A program made the position numbers and the translations under genes. A stretch of 64,000 bases of DNA from Serratia rhizosphaerae. Lineage in GTDB: Bacteria; Pseudomonadota; Gammaproteobacteria; Enterobacterales; Enterobacteriaceae. The DNA lies in contig NZ_CP041764.1 of assembly GCF_009817885.1 (NCBI RefSeq), positions 496,001 through 560,000 on the forward strand. The letters are read 5' to 3'. The first letter of the stretch is position 1. Every line of letters starts with the position of its first letter. Positions 1-8,758 of the stretch are shown here, piece after piece. The notes under the pieces are model-generated. The model searched no databases and was not told the DNA's origin. It saw only the letters and a list, made by a program, of their open reading frames with translations.

Positions 1-681
1 GCGCTGCTGGGGGTGTCGGAAATGACCATCCGCCGCGATCTCAGCGCCGAGCCTGCGGCGGTGGTGTTGCTGGGCGGCTACGTGGTGACCGACCCGCGCA
101 ACAACGGCGTGACCCATTACTTTGTTTCCGACCAAAAAGCCAAGCAGGTGAGCGAGAAACGGCGCATCGGCCTGCTGGCCGCCCCGCTGATCGCAGAGAA
201 TGATACGGTGTTCTTTGATTGCGGCACCACCACGCCAGCGATTATCGACGCCATTGCCGACGACCTGCCCTTCACCGGCGTCTGCCACTCGCTCAATACC
301 TTTCTGGCCCTGCAGGATAAACCGCAGTGCAAGGTGATCCTATGCGGCGGTGAATTCAAGCCGAATAACTATATCTTCAGCAGTATCGGCCAGCGCAACG
401 AAATGGACAGCATCTGTCCCAACATCGCTTTTATTTCCGCCGCAGGCCTCAGCCTACAGCAAGGCGCCAGCTGCTTTAACTTTGACGAGCTGGATATGAA
501 GCACCGGGCGCTGGCGACGGCGCAGCGCAAGGTGCTGGTGGCCGACCACAGTAAATTCGGCAAGGTGAAGCCGGCCTGCATCGGCCCGCTGACCCTGTTT
601 GATCATGTCATCACCGACCAGCGCCCCGACGGCGAATTCAGCGATTTCTTCAATCAGCACGCCATCACCCTGCGCTACTGA
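1..681 (+). CDS. deoR: DeoR, deoxyribonucleoside-operon repressor (5' end cut off by window)
   Basis: The reading frame is open from base 1 and ends at TGA 679-681, giving 226 residues. By comparison with E. coli DeoR (252 aa), which I recall, about 28 N-terminal residues lie outside the window. The visible part begins in the helix-turn-helix (ALLGVSEMTIRRDL) and continues into the DeoR sugar-phosphate sensor domain, with FFDCGTTTP, LCGGEF and VADHSKFGKV in the expected places. E. coli DeoR represses deoCABD and related genes and is induced by deoxyribose-5-phosphate. The gene is followed by a hairpin. In E. coli deoR lies next to dacC; here sdaC-sdaB separate the two. Identification is by near full-length similarity, so a generic DeoR-family paralogue is unlikely. 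Confidence 0.9.
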   Translation, partial: ALLGVSEMTIRRDLSAEPAAVVLLGGYVVTDPRNNGVTHYFVSDQKAKQVSEKRRIGLLAAPLIAENDTVFFDCGTTTPAIIDAIADDLPFTGVCHSLNTFLALQDKPQCKVILCGGEFKPNNYIFSSIGQRNEMDSICPNIAFISAAGLSLQQGASCFNFDELDMKHRALATAQRKVLVADHSKFGKVKPACIGPLTLFDHVITDQRPDGEFSDFFNQHAITLRY

Positions 682-690
682 GCCATTCAG

Positions 691-719
691 ACCGCTGAGC
701 ACGGCTCAGCGGTTCTCTC
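691..719 (+). terminator. Probable deoR terminator hairpin
   Basis: A perfect 10-bp stem (ACCGCTGAGC / GCTCAGCGGT) with a 3-nt loop begins 10 nt after the deoR stop. The following tract is pyrimidine-rich (TCTCTC) and not a clean T run, so termination may be partial. Confidence 0.55.
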
Positions 720-1612
720 GTACAAATTATCCGCAATTAAATTACCAATAATCTCATCCGGCTCTGACAATAAGTTAATAAATTGCAACCGGTAACGGGA
801 GTTATTATTTTTTTCTACGCGGAATAACGGCGAAATAGTGAAGCGCAGCATAAGCGTCCGGCAGGTTTTTAGCACATCGCCCCCCATCATTGTTGATTAA
901 AATAACGCCACCGCATCATCTATCGCGGATAAAACAGCCATGGGCGCACGTTTATATGGTGAATGATTAAGCGTTACCCGGCGTTAATAAATCATTTCAC
1001 CAGGTAGGGTGCATCCGCACAAAAAACCATTAAAACACTGGATAATCATTCGGTTAATAAAAAACCACGTTACACGACGATGTGATCGTCATCACTAAAC
1101 CCGCTTATTCATCGTTTTTAGCTAGATCCTCGCCACTGCTTAAAATATATTGCTCACCTTCTGTACACAGGCAGCGTTTTATCCGGCCAAGCAGGCAAAA
1201 ACCCAGATAACGCATGCAGTAATAAAAAAACACAATAAAGCATAATGCTTCACGCAGATGAACATTTAATAAATAAAATTTTAACAAAGTGGGTATTTGC
1301 CGCATATATATCGCATTTGAGAGCGTGATCACGGTTGTTTATGCTGGAAATCGCTATCTTTCTGCCATCAAAAACGGGAGACAAGAATCTTCCGAGTTAA
1401 TACTCTATTTTCCGCCTAACCTGGGCGGCATGATTTTTAGTGTTAGTTCATCGCCACGATAATTAGCACAATAAACAACCAGGGGGAGGTTCCTTTATCC
1501 CCGCAAGAAACGCCTGATTTAACCGGCAGCCGCTGACTGATTTACGGCTTTCGGCTTTAACGTAAATTTTTGACTTTGCTTTTAAATTAACGTGTTCACT
1601 TCGGAGATATTT
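720..1612. other. Long AT-rich intergenic region between deoR and sdaC
   Basis: Nearly 900 bases hold no convincing gene. The stretch is much richer in A/T than its neighbours. It contains a CRP-like site (1081-1096), a short palindrome (cgtgatcacg, about 1324-1333) and, close to sdaC, a GGAG ribosome-binding site (1603-1606). Two small minus-strand frames (687-890 and 1105-1332) lack ribosome-binding sites. The length suggests that sdaC has a long, regulated upstream region, or that a gene has been lost here. Confidence 0.6.
1081..1096. promoter_or_regulatory. Candidate CRP-binding site upstream of sdaC
   Basis: TGTGA-N6-TCACT matches nine of ten bases of the CRP consensus halves (TGTGA-N6-TCACA). 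It lies about 515 bp before the sdaC start. E. coli sdaC is known to be CRP-activated, which makes this plausible. The distance is large, so it would need a promoter far upstream. Confidence 0.45.
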
Positions 1613-2911
1613 ATGGACACTACACAGACCGGCACGATTGTCTCGGCAGCATCGGGTTCCAGCAGTACCTGGCGTAAAAGCGATACCATGTGGATGTTGG
1701 GCCTGTACGGCACCGCCATCGGCGCAGGCGTGCTGTTCCTGCCCATCAACGCCGGGATCGGCGGCTTAATCCCGCTGATTATCATGGCCATCATCGCCTT
1801 CCCGATGACGTTCTTCGCCCACCGCGGCCTGTGCCGTTTTGTCCTGTCCGGCAAAAATCCGGGCGAAGATATCACCGAGGTGGTGGAAGAGCACTTCGGC
1901 ATCAGCGCCGGTAAGCTGATTACCCTGCTCTACTTCTTCGCCATCTACCCTATCCTGCTGGTTTACAGCGTCGCCATCACCAACACCGTCGACAGTTTCA
2001 TTACCCATCAGTTGGGCTTGACCTCGCCGCCGCGCGCCATTTTGTCACTGATTCTGATCGTCGGCCTGATGACTATCGTGCGTTTTGGTGAGCAGGCCAT
2101 CGTCAAAACCATGAGTATTCTGGTATTCCCGTTTGTTGCCGTGCTGATGCTGCTGGCGCTGTACCTGATCCCTAACTGGACCGGCGCTATCTTCGAAAAC
2201 GTCTCCCTGTCAGGCGCCGGCACCGGAATGGGCCACGGCCTGATGATGACGCTGTGGCTGGCAATCCCGGTGATGGTGTTCTCCTTTAACCACTCACCGA
2301 TTATTTCCGCCTTTGCCGTGGCGAAACGCGAAGAGTACGGTGCGGACGCCGAGAAAAAATGCTCACGCATTCTGGCCTACGCACACATCATGATGGTGCT
2401 GACCGTGATGTTCTTCGTGTTCAGCTGCGTACTCAGCCTGTCGCCGGCCGACCTGGCGGAAGCCAAGGCGCAGAACATCTCTATTCTGTCGTACCTGGCC
2501 AACCACTTTAACAACCCGATGATTGAATACATCGCGCCGGTTATCGCCTTTGTCGCCATCACCAAATCGTTCCTGGGCCACTACCTCGGCGCACGTGAAG
2601 GTTTCAACGGCATCGTCAGCAAGTCGCTGAAAACCCGTGGCAAAACCATCAGCAGCGGAAAACTGAATCGCATCACCGCCATCTTTATGCTGGTCACCAC
2701 CTGGATTGTCGCCACGCTGAACCCAAGCATTCTGGGCATGATCGAAACCCTGGGCGGCCCGATTATCGCGATGCTGCTGTTCCTGATGCCGATGTACGCC
2801 ATCCGTAAAGTACCGGCGATGCGTAAATACGCCGGCCATATCAGCAACGCCTTCGTGGTGCTGATGGGCCTGATCGCCATGTCGGCCATCCTGTACTCTC
2901 TGTTTAGCTAA
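1613..2911 (+). CDS. sdaC: SdaC, serine:proton symporter
   Basis: A 432-residue inner-membrane protein of the hydroxy/aromatic amino-acid permease family, close to E. coli SdaC (429 aa) along its whole length. Hallmarks are the first membrane segment LYGTAIGAGVLFLPINAG, the HRGLCRFVLSGKNPGEDITE loop and about eleven hydrophobic segments. It imports L-serine with protons. The ATG at 1613 is chosen because a GGAG lies seven bases upstream and the N-terminus MDTTQT matches E. coli; a GTG at 1592 would add seven residues without a ribosome-binding site. It stands 89 bp before sdaB in the same direction, so uptake and breakdown of serine are probably co-transcribed, as in E. coli. Confidence 0.95.
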   Translation: MDTTQTGTIVSAASGSSSTWRKSDTMWMLGLYGTAIGAGVLFLPINAGIGGLIPLIIMAIIAFPMTFFAHRGLCRFVLSGKNPGEDITEVVEEHFGISAGKLITLLYFFAIYPILLVYSVAITNTVDSFITHQLGLTSPPRAILSLILIVGLMTIVRFGEQAIVKTMSILVFPFVAVLMLLALYLIPNWTGAIFENVSLSGAGTGMGHGLMMTLWLAIPVMVFSFNHSPIISAFAVAKREEYGADAEKKCSRILAYAHIMMVLTVMFFVFSCVLSLSPADLAEAKAQNISILSYLANHFNNPMIEYIAPVIAFVAITKSFLGHYLGAREGFNGIVSKSLKTRGKTISSGKLNRITAIFMLVTTWIVATLNPSILGMIETLGGPIIAMLLFLMPMYAIRKVPAMRKYAGHISNAFVVLMGLIAMSAILYSLFS

Positions 2912-2921
2912 ATACACTCCC

Positions 2922-2942
2922 GCCGGCGCGCCATGCGCCGGC
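2922..2942 (+). other. Intercistronic hairpin between sdaC and sdaB
   Basis: A perfect 8-bp GC-rich stem (GCCGGCGC / GCGCCGGC, 5-nt loop) lies ten bases after the sdaC stop with no T run. It could protect the sdaC message or cut read-through into sdaB; it does not look like a full terminator. Confidence 0.5.
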
Positions 2943-3000
2943 TTGCACCACCCCCTTATTCTGTATTTACCGCCTGACACCTGAAGAAGGAGGCGAGACT

Positions 3001-4368
3001 ATGGTCAGCGTTTTCGATATTTTCAAAATCGGTATCGGTCCATCCAGTTCCCACACCGTCGGCCCGATGAAAGCCGGCAAGCAGTTTATCGACGATCTTA
3101 TCGCTCATCAGCAGCTGATGGACGCCACCCGTCTGGTGGTGGACGTTTACGGCTCGCTGTCCCTGACCGGTAAGGGGCACCACACCGATCTGGCGATTAT
3201 CATGGGGCTGGCGGGCAATTTACCGCATGACGTCGATATCGACGCCATCCCTGGTTTTATCCGCCAGGTGGAACAAACCGGCCGCCTGGCGCTGGCGAAC
3301 GGCTGCCACGAGGTGGATTTCCCGCTGGCGACCAGCATGAACTTCCACCGCGACAACCTGCCGCTACACGAAAACGGCATGCGCATCCGCGCTTTCGACG
3401 GCGAGCGGCTGCTGCATGACAAAACCTACTATTCCATCGGCGGCGGTTTTATTGTCGATGAAGCGCATTTCGGCCAGCCCTCTGCCGAGGCGCAGCCGCT
3501 GCCCTATCCGTTCCGCTCCGCGCAGGATCTGCAGCAGCACTGTAAAGACACCGGCCTGTCGCTGTCTGGACTGGTAATGCAAAACGAGCTGGCGCTGCGC
3601 GACAGGGAAGAGATTGAGACCCACTTTGCCGCCATCTGGCAGGTGATGCGCACCGGTATCGAACGCGGGATGAATACTGAAGGTTTGCTGCCCGGCCCGA
3701 TGAAAATACCACGCCGCGCCGCCGCCCTGCGCCGCATATTGGTGACCGGCGACAAGAACAACACCGACCCGATGAACGTGGTGGACTGGCTCAATATGTT
3801 CGCCTTTGCGGTCAACGAAGAGAATGCCGCCGGCGGGCGGGTGGTGACCGCCCCCACCAACGGCGCCTGCGGGATTATTCCGGCGGTGCTGGCCTATTAC
3901 GATAAATTTATCCGGCCGGTTAATACCAATTCCTATAGCCGCTTCTTCCTCGTTGCCGGCGCGATCGGCGCGCTCTACAAAATGAACGCCTCAATTTCCG
4001 GCGCGGAAGTCGGCTGCCAGGGCGAGGTCGGCGTCGCCTGCTCGATGGCCGCCGCCGGGCTGGCGGAGCTGATGGGCGGCAGCCCGGCGCAGGTGTGTAT
4101 TGCGGCGGAGATCGCCATGGAACATCATCTGGGGCTGACCTGCGATCCGTTGGCCGGTCAGGTGCAGGTGCCCTGTATCGAACGCAACGCCATCTCCGCC
4201 GTGAAGGCGGTCAATGCCGCACGGATGGCGCTGCGCCGCACCAGCGAGCCGCGAGTGTGCCTGGATAAGGTGATTGAAACCATGTATGAAACCGGCAAGG
4301 ACATGAACGCCAAGTACCGCGAAACCTCACAGGGCGGGCTGGCAATCAAGGTGGTGGCCTGTAATTGA
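3001..4368 (+). CDS. sdaB: SdaB, L-serine ammonia-lyase (iron-sulfur type)
   Basis: A 455-residue protein, the same length as E. coli SdaB and closely similar throughout. It deaminates L-serine to pyruvate and ammonia in the cytoplasm using an oxygen-sensitive [4Fe-4S] cluster. The N-terminal beta domain begins SVFDIFKIGIGPSSSHTVGP. The C-terminal alpha domain carries the cysteine-containing blocks NGACGIIP, GCQGEVGVACSMAAAG and LTCDP...VPCIERNA, which hold the cluster ligands in this family. A strong ribosome-binding site (AAGGAGG) precedes the ATG. Together with SdaC it forms a serine catabolic unit. SdaA is the main alternative name, but the adjacent sdaC favours SdaB. Confidence 0.94.
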   Translation: MVSVFDIFKIGIGPSSSHTVGPMKAGKQFIDDLIAHQQLMDATRLVVDVYGSLSLTGKGHHTDLAIIMGLAGNLPHDVDIDAIPGFIRQVEQTGRLALANGCHEVDFPLATSMNFHRDNLPLHENGMRIRAFDGERLLHDKTYYSIGGGFIVDEAHFGQPSAEAQPLPYPFRSAQDLQQHCKDTGLSLSGLVMQNELALRDREEIETHFAAIWQVMRTGIERGMNTEGLLPGPMKIPRRAAALRRILVTGDKNNTDPMNVVDWLNMFAFAVNEENAAGGRVVTAPTNGACGIIPAVLAYYDKFIRPVNTNSYSRFFLVAGAIGALYKMNASISGAEVGCQGEVGVACSMAAAGLAELMGGSPAQVCIAAEIAMEHHLGLTCDPLAGQVQVPCIERNAISAVKAVNAARMALRRTSEPRVCLDKVIETMYETGKDMNAKYRETSQGGLAIKVVACN

Positions 4369-4372
4369 TCGC

Positions 4373-4398
4373 AAAGGGCGCGTCATGCGCCCTTTTTT
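4373..4398. terminator. Terminator between sdaB and dacC
   Basis: Stem AAAGGGCGC / GCGCCCTTT with a 5-nt loop (GTCAT) is followed by a T run on the plus strand. The A run on the other side makes it usable for the convergent dacC transcript too. Confidence 0.85.
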
Positions 4399-4414
4399 AT
4401 TTCCCCGTTAGCGG

Positions 4415-5620
4415 TCAGCCGAAAATGCTGCCGAACCACTGGGTCACTTTCATCATCACCATATCCCAGATGCGGCTGAAGAAGTTGCCCTCTTTCACCT
4501 CCTCCATCACCACCAGCGGGCGCTGATCGACGGTCTTACCGTCCAGTTGGAAGTCAATGGTGCCCACCACCTGATTCTTCGCCAGCGGCGCTTCCAGCGT
4601 GGCGGAATTCAGCTTATAGCTGGCCTTCAGGTTTTTCATCTGCCCTTTAGGAATGGTGATCGCCGCGTCTTTCGCCACGCCCAGCGGCACTTCGCTCTGC
4701 TTGCCGTACCAGACGCGCTGGGTGATAAACGGTTTATCCGCCTTGATTGGCGTTACGGTTTCAAAGAAACGGAAGCCCCAGGTCAGCAGCTTCTCGCTCT
4801 CGCCGAAACGCACGCGGTCACTCGGCGCGCCCAGCACCACAGAAATCAACCGCATCGGCCCTTCGGCCGCCGACGCCACCAGATTATGGCCGGCGCCGCT
4901 GGTATAGCCGGTTTTGATGCCGTCCACCTTCAGGTTGGAGCTCCACAGCAGGCGGTTGCGGTTTACCTGACGGATTTTATTGAAGGTGAACTCTTTTTCT
5001 TTATGCAGCGCGTACTCATCCGGCACATCGCGGATCAGCGCCTGGCTCAGCAGCGCCATATCGCGGGCGGTGCTGTATTGCCCTTCCGCATCCAGGCCGT
5101 GCACCGTCAGGAAGTGGGTATTTTTCAGCCCGAGGTGTTTGACGTAGTTGTTCATCAGCCCGACAAACGCATCTTGGCTGCCGGCCACGTAATCCGCCAG
5201 CGCAATGCTGGCATCGTTGCCCGACTGGATCACGATACCTTTGTTCAGCTCCATCACCGGCACCTGATCGCCCGGTTTGATAAACATCAGGGAAGAGCCG
5301 CGCAGCGTCGGGTTGCCGGTCGCCCAGGCGTCTTTACCGACGGTAACCGAATCGGTCGGCTTGATTTTGCCGGCCTTGATCGCCTGGCCGATCACATAGC
5401 TGGACATGATTTTGGTCAGGCTGGCCGGATCGAGCCGGGTATCCGGGTTACCTTCCGCCAGAATGGTGCCACTGTTGTAATCCATCAGAATAAACGCCTT
5501 GGCGTCCACTTTCGGAGCCGTCGGCGGTGTGGCGGCCTGCACGGCCGGCGTTGCCAATAACAGGAAGCCGACGCCGAAGGTCAGCTTTTTCATCGGGGAA
5601 ACTAAGTGTGTTTTCATCAT
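4415..5620 (-). CDS. dacC: DacC, D-alanyl-D-alanine carboxypeptidase (PBP6)
   Basis: A low-molecular-weight penicillin-binding protein that trims the terminal D-Ala from peptidoglycan pentapeptides in the periplasm. With the start at 5620 it has 401 residues; E. coli DacC has 400. It shows a signal peptide (MMKTHLVSPMKK then a hydrophobic stretch ending near AVQAA), the SLTK active site (Ser67, Lys70), SGN (133-135) and KTG (236-238). The C-terminus is an amphipathic membrane-anchoring helix (RIWDMVMMKVTQWFGSIFG). An in-frame ATG at 5644 would add eight residues. Sequence is closer to DacC than to DacD, and synteny with deoR, gstB and yliI agrees. Confidence 0.9.
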   Translation of the reverse strand: MMKTHLVSPMKKLTFGVGFLLLATPAVQAATPPTAPKVDAKAFILMDYNSGTILAEGNPDTRLDPASLTKIMSSYVIGQAIKAGKIKPTDSVTVGKDAWATGNPTLRGSSLMFIKPGDQVPVMELNKGIVIQSGNDASIALADYVAGSQDAFVGLMNNYVKHLGLKNTHFLTVHGLDAEGQYSTARDMALLSQALIRDVPDEYALHKEKEFTFNKIRQVNRNRLLWSSNLKVDGIKTGYTSGAGHNLVASAAEGPMRLISVVLGAPSDRVRFGESEKLLTWGFRFFETVTPIKADKPFITQRVWYGKQSEVPLGVAKDAAITIPKGQMKNLKASYKLNSATLEAPLAKNQVVGTIDFQLDGKTVDQRPLVVMEEVKEGNFFSRIWDMVMMKVTQWFGSIFG

Positions 5621-6072
5621 GTCTTCGCCAGAGTGTCCATTCAATTTATTGAAATCGCGTTACCGTTCAAACTCGTTACGTCAGCCAAATCAGCGAGAAG
5701 TCCCGGGCTTCCGCGCCCTGCCGCGTGCCCCCCTGCTACGGGTCATGTCCGGCCAAGGCTTTGCTAAGAGTTTATTAGATTCGTCTTATTTTTGCAGGGA
5801 TTAGCATGAAATTTCAGCATTTTTACATAACTGTACGCTTTCGCGCGCAAATTGTCGAAAAAGCCATCCGGGCGAGGTTTCTGTATCCCACTAAATCCCA
5901 CTGACGGCTACACGGCCAAGCATCCAAACATCTTTATATCTAAACATCCAAAAGTTGAATTAATATATTCTAAAATGACATATGTAGCAGTTATTTGTTC
6001 TTTTAACCGGGCAAACAGGCAGAGCTATCATCCAAATAACGGCGAATAACGCGCATTATTCTGGAGGGAAAC
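5621..6072. other. Divergent intergenic region dacC / cystathionine beta-synthase
   Basis: About 450 bases separate the two divergent genes and should hold both promoters. I find no gene in it; a 65-codon frame at 5852-6049 looks spurious. The right half turns AT-rich and contains the tandem 8-mers described at 5918-5949. A good ribosome-binding site (GGAGG) lies at about 6062-6066 before the cystathionine beta-synthase start. Confidence 0.6.
5918..5949 (+). promoter_or_regulatory. Possible MetJ operator (four tandem 8-mers)
   Basis: Four contiguous 8-mers read AAGCATCC, AAACATCT, TTATATCT and AAACATCC. Against the met-box consensus AGACGTCT they match 4, 6, 4 and 5 of 8 positions. MetJ is known to bind arrays of two to five imperfect boxes cooperatively. 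The array lies about 125 bp before the cystathionine beta-synthase gene, a gene of sulfur amino-acid metabolism. The matches are weak one by one; the phasing at exactly 8 bp is what makes it notable. Confidence 0.35.
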
Positions 6073-7440
6073 ATGGCCATCGCACAATCGGCGCTCGCGA
6101 CGATCGGTAATACGCCAATGCTGGAGCTGACGCACTTTGATACCGGCCCCTGCCGGTTGTTTATCAAACTGGAGAACCAAAACCCCGGCGGATCTATCAA
6201 AGATCGCGTCGCGCTGTCGATGATCGAACAGGCCGAACGCGGCGGGAAACTGCAGCCCGGCGGCACCATTATTGAAGCCACCGCCGGCAATACCGGATTG
6301 GGGCTGGCGCTGGTCGCCGCGCTGAAGGGCTACCGCCTGACGCTGGTGGTGCCGGATAAAATGAGCCGCGAGAAAATCTTCCACCTGCGCGCGCTGGGGG
6401 CCAACGTGGTGCTGACCCGCTCCGACGTCGGCAAAGGGCACCCGGCCTATTACCAGGATTACGCCCAACGCCTGGCGGACGACACGCCGGGCGCCTTATA
6501 TATCGACCAGTTTAACAACCCGGCCAACCCGGCGGCACACACCGCCACCACCGCGCCGGAACTGTGGCGGCAGATGGATCACGACGTTGACGCCATCGTG
6601 GTCGGCGTCGGTTCAGGCGGCACCCTGAGCGGGCTGAGCCGCTACTTTGCCGAGGTTTCCCCCGCCACCCGTTTTGTGCTGGCGGATCCCGCCGGCTCCA
6701 TTCTGGCGGACTATCTCGACAGCGGAAATGTGACGGAGGCCGGCAGTTGGCTGGTGGAAGGCATCGGCGAAGACTTTGTGCCGCCGCTCAGCGACTTTCG
6801 TCAGGTGGCGGCCGCCTACCGCATCGACGATCGGGAAGCCTTCACCACCGCACGCCAGCTGCTGCAGAGCGAAGGCATACTGGCCGGCTCATCCACCGGC
6901 ACCTTGCTGGCCGCCGCGCTGCGCTACTGCCGGGCGCAGACCGAGCCGCTGCGCGTGGCAACGTTCGTCTGCGACAGCGGCAATAAATACCTGTCCAAAA
7001 TGTTCAACGACCGCTGGATGCAGGAGCAGGGGCTACTGGCCACCTCCCAGTTTGGCGATCTGCGCGATCTGATCGCTTACCGCCACGATGAAAACGCCGC
7101 GGTAACCGCCGCGCCGGACGATACGCTGGCGGTGGTGCACGCCCGTATGCGTCTGTACGACATCTCTCAACTGCCGGTGTTGGACAACGATCGGCTGGTC
7201 GGCCTGATCGATGAGTGGGATCTGCTGCATACCCTGCAGGCCGACGCCGGCAACTTTCGTCTGCCGGCCAGACAGGCCATGACCCGTCAGGTGCAGACGC
7301 TGCAGAAAGACGCCGACCCGCAGGCGCTGCTGGCGACCTTCAACCACGGCCACGTGGCGGTCATTCTCGACGGCGAGCGCTTCCTCGGCCTTATCACCCG
7401 CACCGACGTTCTGAACGCCTGGCGCCAAAAACTCCGTTAA
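6073..7440 (+). CDS. Cystathionine beta-synthase (PLP enzyme with C-terminal CBS pair)
   Basis: A 455-residue fold-type II PLP enzyme. It should condense L-serine (or O-acetylserine) with homocysteine to cystathionine, the first step of reverse transsulfuration. Residues 1-310 form the catalytic domain: the PLP lysine lies in GGSIKDR (Lys43), the substrate loop is TAGNTGLG (71-77), and a glycine-rich phosphate loop GVGSGGTLSG lies near 180. From about residue 335 to the end come two CBS domains (DDTLAVVHARM... and KDADPQALL...), which in relatives act as regulatory modules. The pair with the next gene, 14 nt downstream, supports this over a plain cysteine synthase. E. coli lacks this pathway at this place. 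Confidence 0.85.
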   Translation: MAIAQSALATIGNTPMLELTHFDTGPCRLFIKLENQNPGGSIKDRVALSMIEQAERGGKLQPGGTIIEATAGNTGLGLALVAALKGYRLTLVVPDKMSREKIFHLRALGANVVLTRSDVGKGHPAYYQDYAQRLADDTPGALYIDQFNNPANPAAHTATTAPELWRQMDHDVDAIVVGVGSGGTLSGLSRYFAEVSPATRFVLADPAGSILADYLDSGNVTEAGSWLVEGIGEDFVPPLSDFRQVAAAYRIDDREAFTTARQLLQSEGILAGSSTGTLLAAALRYCRAQTEPLRVATFVCDSGNKYLSKMFNDRWMQEQGLLATSQFGDLRDLIAYRHDENAAVTAAPDDTLAVVHARMRLYDISQLPVLDNDRLVGLIDEWDLLHTLQADAGNFRLPARQAMTRQVQTLQKDADPQALLATFNHGHVAVILDGERFLGLITRTDVLNAWRQKLR

Positions 7441-7454
7441 TCAAGGACTCTGTT

Positions 7455-8600
7455 ATGACCAAGTTTGCCACCCAGACCGTACATGCCGGCTATACGCCGG
7501 ACGCCACCGGCGCGGTGATGCCGGCCATTTACGCCACCTCCACCTATGCCCAGCCGGCGCCGGGCGAGCATACCGGCTATGAATATTCGCGCAGCGGCAA
7601 CCCGACCCGCAGCGCGCTGGAAAGTGCGATTGTCGAGCTGGAAAACGGCAGCCGCGGCTACGCCTTCGCCTCCGGGCTGGCCGCCTGTTCCACGGTGCTG
7701 GAGCTGCTGGATCAGGGCAGCCATCTGGTGGCGGTCGACGACCTGTACGGCGGCACCTACCGCCTGCTGGAAAAAGTGCGCAGCCGCACGGCCGGACTGC
7801 GCGTCACCTATGTCGCTCCGGGTGACACGACGGCGCTGGAGCAGGCGATCGAAGCCGACACCAAAATGATCTGGGTGGAGACCCCGACCAACCCGCTGCT
7901 GAAGCTGGCCGATCTGGCGGCCATCGCCGCGATCGCCAAGCGGCACCGTCTGATCAGCGTGGCGGACAACACCTTCGCCTCGCCGTATCTGCAGCGCCCG
8001 CTGGAGCTGGGGTTCGACGTGGTGGTGCACTCCGCCACCAAGTACCTGAACGGCCACTCCGATGTGGTGGCCGGCCTGGCGGTGGTCGGCGATAACCCGC
8101 AGTTGGCGGAGCAGCTCGGTTTTTTGCAAAACGCGGTGGGCGGTATCCTCGACCCGTTCAGCAGCTTCCTCACCCTGCGCGGCATCCGCACCCTGGCGCT
8201 GCGGATGGATCGCCACAGCGCCAGCGCGCTGCGCATCGCCCAATGGCTGGAACAGCAGCCGCAGGTGGAAAACGTCTACTATCCGGGCTTAACCAGCCAT
8301 CCGCAGCACGCGCTGGCCGGCCGGCAGATGCGCCAATTTGGCGGCATGATTTCACTGCGGCTGCGCGGCGATGATGACTACGCGCGACGGGTCATCCAGC
8401 GGCTGACCCTGTTTACGCTGGCGGAAAGCCTGGGCGGCGTGGAAAGCCTGATCGGCCAGCCCGCCAGTATGACGCACGCCTCCATTCCGCTGGAACAGCG
8501 GCTGAAGACCGGCATCACGCCGCAGCTGCTGCGCTTGTCGGTCGGCATTGAAGACGCCGAAGATCTGATTGCCGATCTGCAGCAGGCGCTGGCGGAATAA
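7455..8600 (+). CDS. Cystathionine gamma-lyase (Cys/Met metabolism PLP enzyme)
   Basis: A 381-residue fold-type I PLP enzyme of the Cys/Met metabolism family. The PLP lysine is in HSATKYLNGHSD (Lys196), the aspartate in VADNTFASP (Asp171), and the tetramer-contact motif YSRSGNPTR lies at 44-52. It follows the beta-synthase by 14 nt (AAGGA upstream of the ATG), so the two are surely an operon that turns homocysteine into cysteine. Family members also include cystathionine gamma-synthase and methionine gamma-lyase. Context, not sequence alone, decides for gamma-lyase. Confidence 0.8.
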   Translation: MTKFATQTVHAGYTPDATGAVMPAIYATSTYAQPAPGEHTGYEYSRSGNPTRSALESAIVELENGSRGYAFASGLAACSTVLELLDQGSHLVAVDDLYGGTYRLLEKVRSRTAGLRVTYVAPGDTTALEQAIEADTKMIWVETPTNPLLKLADLAAIAAIAKRHRLISVADNTFASPYLQRPLELGFDVVVHSATKYLNGHSDVVAGLAVVGDNPQLAEQLGFLQNAVGGILDPFSSFLTLRGIRTLALRMDRHSASALRIAQWLEQQPQVENVYYPGLTSHPQHALAGRQMRQFGGMISLRLRGDDDYARRVIQRLTLFTLAESLGGVESLIGQPASMTHASIPLEQRLKTGITPQLLRLSVGIEDAEDLIADLQQALAE

Positions 8601-8625
8601 ACTTTTTACTTTACCCTCCCCACGC

Positions 8626-8647
8626 TCCCCGGCCGCCCGGCCGGGGA
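8626..8647 (+). terminator. Hairpin after the transsulfuration operon
   Basis: A perfect 9-bp stem (TCCCCGGCC / GGCCGGGGA, loop GCCC) lies 25 nt after the gamma-lyase stop. There is no T run, so it may be a weak or Rho-assisted terminator. Confidence 0.4.
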
Positions 8648-8758
8648 CATCGGCCGTCATATCAGCGTCATCAATATTCCTTAAGCTCGGCGCAATTTTA
8701 TCGTCAGCGGCGAATCCGCTATCCTTAAGCGCACTGCCACCCGACCGGAGAAAAACCG

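Noticed and set aside
1105..1332. A 75-codon minus-strand frame upstream of sdaC
   Set aside because: No ribosome-binding site, a non-ATG start at the frame edge and AT-rich composition typical of chance frames.
5852..6049. A 65-codon plus-strand frame before the cystathionine beta-synthase gene
   Set aside because: It covers the promoter region and the tandem 8-mers, has no ribosome-binding site and no protein-like pattern.
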